A DNA stretch of 34,253 nt from Rheinheimera sp. (GTDB lineage: Bacteria; Pseudomonadota; Gammaproteobacteria; Enterobacterales; Alteromonadaceae): positions 1-34,253 of the forward strand of contig NZ_JAVBXS010000055.1 of assembly GCF_030824435.1 (NCBI RefSeq), in the 5' to 3' direction. Below the pieces are notes generated by a model. It was not told where the DNA came from, made no database searches, and saw nothing but the letters and a program-made list of their open reading frames with translations. The translations under genes were made by a program, and so were the position numbers. Of this stretch, positions 32,616-34,253 are shown in pieces. How positions within the stretch are numbered: the first letter of the stretch is position 1; each line of letters begins with the position of its first letter.

Positions 32616-32650
32616 AAAAGCCCGTTATTTGCTTTGGGAAAACGGGTTTT
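32616..32650 (+). terminator. hairpin between PepSY and DUF2271 genes, possible partial terminator
   Basis: AAAAG-CCCGTT pairs with AACGGG-TTTT around a 14-base loop with only four T residues after. It may reduce read-through inside the operon. Confidence 0.4.
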
Positions 32651-32701
32651 GAACAAGTCACTGTTGATATTGGTATTCACCGGAAAAAAGGAAATCAGGT
32701 C

Positions 32702-33193
32702 ATGAAGTTTGCTCCTCTTGTTTTGGCATTGTTAATGGCCAGTGGTGCAGCCACAGCGGGTTCGCTCAATATTCAGCTGGAATTACCCAAGCCTGAGCAT
32801 GGCCCTTATCACCGGCCTTATGTGGCGGTATGGGTGGAAGATGCCAAAGAAAAGCCAGTGCGTTTAATTGAAATCTGGCGGGAAAAACCGGATTGGATCA
32901 AAGATTTACGCAGGTTCTGGCGCAAAACCGGCCGTGCTGATCAGCCACTGGTGGACGCGCGCACCGGCGCCACTAAAGGCCCTGGTCAATATCAGCTGAG
33001 CTGGGATGGCATGGACGACAAAGGTGTTGCTGTGGCCCAGGGCCAATATTTGCTGGTGGTGGAAGCTGCCCGTGAACATGGTGGCCGTAATCTGGTGAAA
33101 CAGGCTTTTACCTGGGACGGCAGCGTTGTGGACATTAACGTCAAAGCAGGCACTGAAATTGGCCAGATTATATTAACCAAAGGAGCAAATTAA
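32702..33193 (+). CDS. DUF2271 domain-containing periplasmic protein
   Basis: 163 residues with a signal peptide (MKFAPLVLALLMASGAATA, before GSLNIQ). The mature part matches DUF2271: LELPKPEHGPYHRPYVAVWVEDAKEKPVRLIEIWREKPDWIKDLRRFWRKTGR, then DARTGATKGPGQYQLSWDGMDDKGVAVAQGQYLLVVEAAREHGGRNLV. The second block resembles the FlgD Ig-like fold (G-x-Y-x-L-x-W-D-G-x-D). The family is found beside PepSY and DUF4198 genes in iron-related loci; its role is unknown. AGG lies 4 bases before the start within an AAGGAAATCAGG stretch. The next gene starts 1 base after its stop. Confidence 0.92.
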   Translation: MKFAPLVLALLMASGAATAGSLNIQLELPKPEHGPYHRPYVAVWVEDAKEKPVRLIEIWREKPDWIKDLRRFWRKTGRADQPLVDARTGATKGPGQYQLSWDGMDDKGVAVAQGQYLLVVEAAREHGGRNLVKQAFTWDGSVVDINVKAGTEIGQIILTKGAN

Positions 33194-33194
33194 G

Positions 33195-33995
33195 ATGGCA
33201 ATGGCAAAAACAACGGCACTGGGGTTGGCACTTTTTGCCGCTCAACTTTCGGCACATACCCTGACTGTGGTGCCTTCACATTATGTGCAATCAAAAACCG
33301 GCAGTTTTGTTAGTGTGGATGTTTCAGCTTCCAACATGACCTTTCAGGTGGACAAAGGCATTCCCCTTGATGCTTTTTATGTGTATTTACCTGATGGTTC
33401 CAAAGTAAAACCTGCCGCTGTTTATCAGGGTAAACGTAAATCTCAGGCCGATGTAGAACTGGTTACTGACGGTACTTACCGGCTGGAGCTTGGCAACGGC
33501 ATGCGTTATTTCACCAGCTACGAATTAAACGGTGAACGTAAACGTTTGATGGTTAACAAAAAAGAGCGCGAAGCTCAGTTGCCAAAAGGCGCAACTAAAA
33601 TAATGACCACTCAGGGCAACAGCCGCGCTATGGCTTTTGTCACTGTGAATAAACCAACTGACACTGTACTGGCACTGAGCAACCAAGGTCTGGAATTTCA
33701 GTTTGACCGTCACCCGGCCGACATTGTTGCCGGTGAAGAGGTGACAGTGACTTTTCTGATGAATGGCAAAGCAGCTGCCGGCGTTGAACTGGATTTATCC
33801 CGTGAGGGTGAGTTGTACCGCAACGATCCTGAACGTAAACACCATACAACCGACAACAGCGGCAAATTTGTCTTTACCGCGCCAGTTGCCGGCCGTTATT
33901 TGCTGGAAGCCTCTTATCAGGCGGATAGCCAGTCTGAACTGGCCGACAAAGTACGGGAAGGCATGACTTTAAGTTTTGAAGCAGCTTTGCCATAA
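33195..33995 (+). CDS. DUF4198 domain-containing periplasmic protein
   Basis: 266 residues with a signal peptide (MAKTTALGLALFAAQLSA, before HTLTVVP). Starting with His right after the signal is typical of the DUF4198 group (NikM-like, ABC-type metal uptake). Recognisable pieces are SHYVQSKTGSFVSVDVSASNMTFQVDKGIPLDAFYVYLPDGSKVKP, DGTYRLELGNGMRYFTSYELNGERKR, and a C-terminal Ig-like domain GEEVTVTFLMNGKAAAGVELDLSREGELYRND...TDNSGKFVFTAPVAGRYLLEASYQ. This half is a carboxypeptidase-regulatory-like fold. AAGGAG lies 9 bases before the start. It closes the Fur-type operon; a TonB-dependent receptor, the usual neighbour, is not inside the window. Confidence 0.92.
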   Translation: MAMAKTTALGLALFAAQLSAHTLTVVPSHYVQSKTGSFVSVDVSASNMTFQVDKGIPLDAFYVYLPDGSKVKPAAVYQGKRKSQADVELVTDGTYRLELGNGMRYFTSYELNGERKRLMVNKKEREAQLPKGATKIMTTQGNSRAMAFVTVNKPTDTVLALSNQGLEFQFDRHPADIVAGEEVTVTFLMNGKAAAGVELDLSREGELYRNDPERKHHTTDNSGKFVFTAPVAGRYLLEASYQADSQSELADKVREGMTLSFEAALP

Positions 33996-34028
33996 CAGAC
34001 AAAAGGGCTATAACGGCATGATGAATAT

Positions 34029-34055
34029 AAAAGGCGGCCTAAAGTCGTCTTTTTT
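34029..34055 (+). terminator. terminator of the PepSY/DUF2271/DUF4198 operon
   Basis: AAAAGGCGGC-CTAAA-GTCGTCTTTT, 10 pairs including two G-T, then TT, 34 bases past the stop. Confidence 0.78.
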
Positions 34056-34168
34056 ATTGCCAGGTTAAAACCAGTGCCTATGAGGGTTAATGCAGTGCAT
34101 TTTGCTGCATCAAACTGCAGTTGATGCTGCCATATGACTAGTCCTGAAATAAGTTGACCCTTATTTCA

Positions 34169-34253
34169 TTAAAACGCCCGATGCACTTCATCGGGCGTTT
34201 TGTATTTTAGTGCAAGGTGAGGACGGCGGGTATTATAGATACGGACGGACTCG
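34169..34253 (-). CDS. IS3-family transposase, C-terminal fragment (orfB-type integrase core)
   Basis: The frame ends at the TAA at 34169-34171 and runs off the right edge. It reads ESVRIYNTRRPHLALKYKTPDEVHRAF, the usual end of the rve integrase core in IS3-family OrfB proteins (Y-N-x-x-R-P-H-x-A-L-x-x-x-T-P-x-x-V). Only 27 complete codons are visible, so whether the element is intact cannot be judged. The last 31 bases of coding sequence double as a strong hairpin (34171-34201). Confidence 0.85.
   Translation of the reverse strand, partial: ESVRIYNTRRPHLALKYKTPDEVHRAF
34171..34201. terminator. hairpin at the 3' end of the transposase frame
   Basis: AAAACGCCCGATG-CACTT-CATCGGGCGTTTT is a perfect 13-bp stem overlapping the last transposase codons, with TGTATTTT after it on the plus strand. 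It would stop plus-strand transcription entering the element from outside, and may also terminate the transposase mRNA. Confidence 0.72.

Larger units (their letters stand above)
34135..34253 (-). mobile_element. end of an IS3-family insertion sequence, cut by the window edge
   Basis: The right edge holds the 3' end of an IS3-type transposase on the minus strand and the element's terminal sequence. The boundary probably lies at TGACTAGTCC (from 34135), since IS3-family ends begin with TG, but this cannot be proved without the other end. Between 34145 and 34168 TGAAATAAG / CTTATTTCA forms a 9-bp dyad around TTGACC. Confidence 0.7.

Noticed and set aside
34081-34134. repeated TGCA-rich stretch with GCATCAA/TTGATGC symmetry next to the IS end
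   Set aside because: Short, imperfect and of a kind expected by chance in intergenic sequence; no clear target duplication can be seen without the other IS end.
1-34253. CRISPR arrays, tRNA, rRNA, known riboswitches
   Set aside because: No regularly spaced repeats and no recognisable tRNA, rRNA or riboswitch consensus on either strand.

Overview
The window looks like chromosomal DNA of a free-living gammaproteobacterium of the Alteromonadales/Chromatiales type (a Rheinheimera- or Alishewanella-like organism is my best guess; no rRNA or other marker is present to prove it). The proteins resemble those of Shewanella, Alteromonas and Vibrio relatives, most transcription units end in clear rho-independent terminators, and there are no tRNA or rRNA genes and no CRISPR array. 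Most of it reads as core genome; the only sign of a mobile element is the end of an IS3-family insertion sequence at the right edge.

Left part (1-7443): a truncated PAS sensor gene, a SIMPL/DUF541 protein, a small YjfB-type putative motility protein behind a good sigma-28 (FliA) promoter, and a DUF2726 membrane protein. Then comes the glyoxylate shunt: aceB (malate synthase A) and aceA (isocitrate lyase), separated by an oppositely oriented LysR-type regulator. The aceB and aceA upstream regions share an 18-base sequence, interrupted by 3 bases in the aceA copy, which suggests joint control.

Middle (7534-15469): a small unknown protein, a LOG-family hydrolase divergent from a beta-CASP metallo-beta-lactamase RNase-like protein, then pheA. 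pheA is preceded by a complete attenuator: a 20-residue leader peptide with an FFFSF run, a hairpin over its 3' end, an antiterminator pairing, and a terminator with nine U residues. A penicillin-acylase-family protein lies upstream of pheA. A cytochrome b561-like protein and a cytochrome c' (class II) form a convergent redox pair.

Centre-right (15617-25659): a Cache-HAMP-PAS-GGDEF-EAL cyclic-di-GMP protein with intact catalytic motifs, followed without a visible terminator by two exported amidohydrolase-family proteins (three amidohydrolase modules, only one with the HxH metal motif). Then yciH, a GAF protein resembling free-methionine-sulfoxide reductase, and an aspartate/aromatic aminotransferase.

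Right part (25770-34253): an orphan periplasmic solute-binding protein; a two-gene operon of unknown function (26992-28482) with its own upstream palindrome and terminator, which is the best candidate here for something undescribed; ettA; a DUF2750 protein; a PPK2-type polyphosphate kinase; a probably Fur-controlled operon of a PepSY-associated membrane protein, a DUF2271 protein and a DUF4198 protein; and the IS3-family end.

Start codons were chosen by ribosome binding site and family alignment, so several genes are shorter than their longest open frame. Family calls rest on motif recognition from memory, not on searches.
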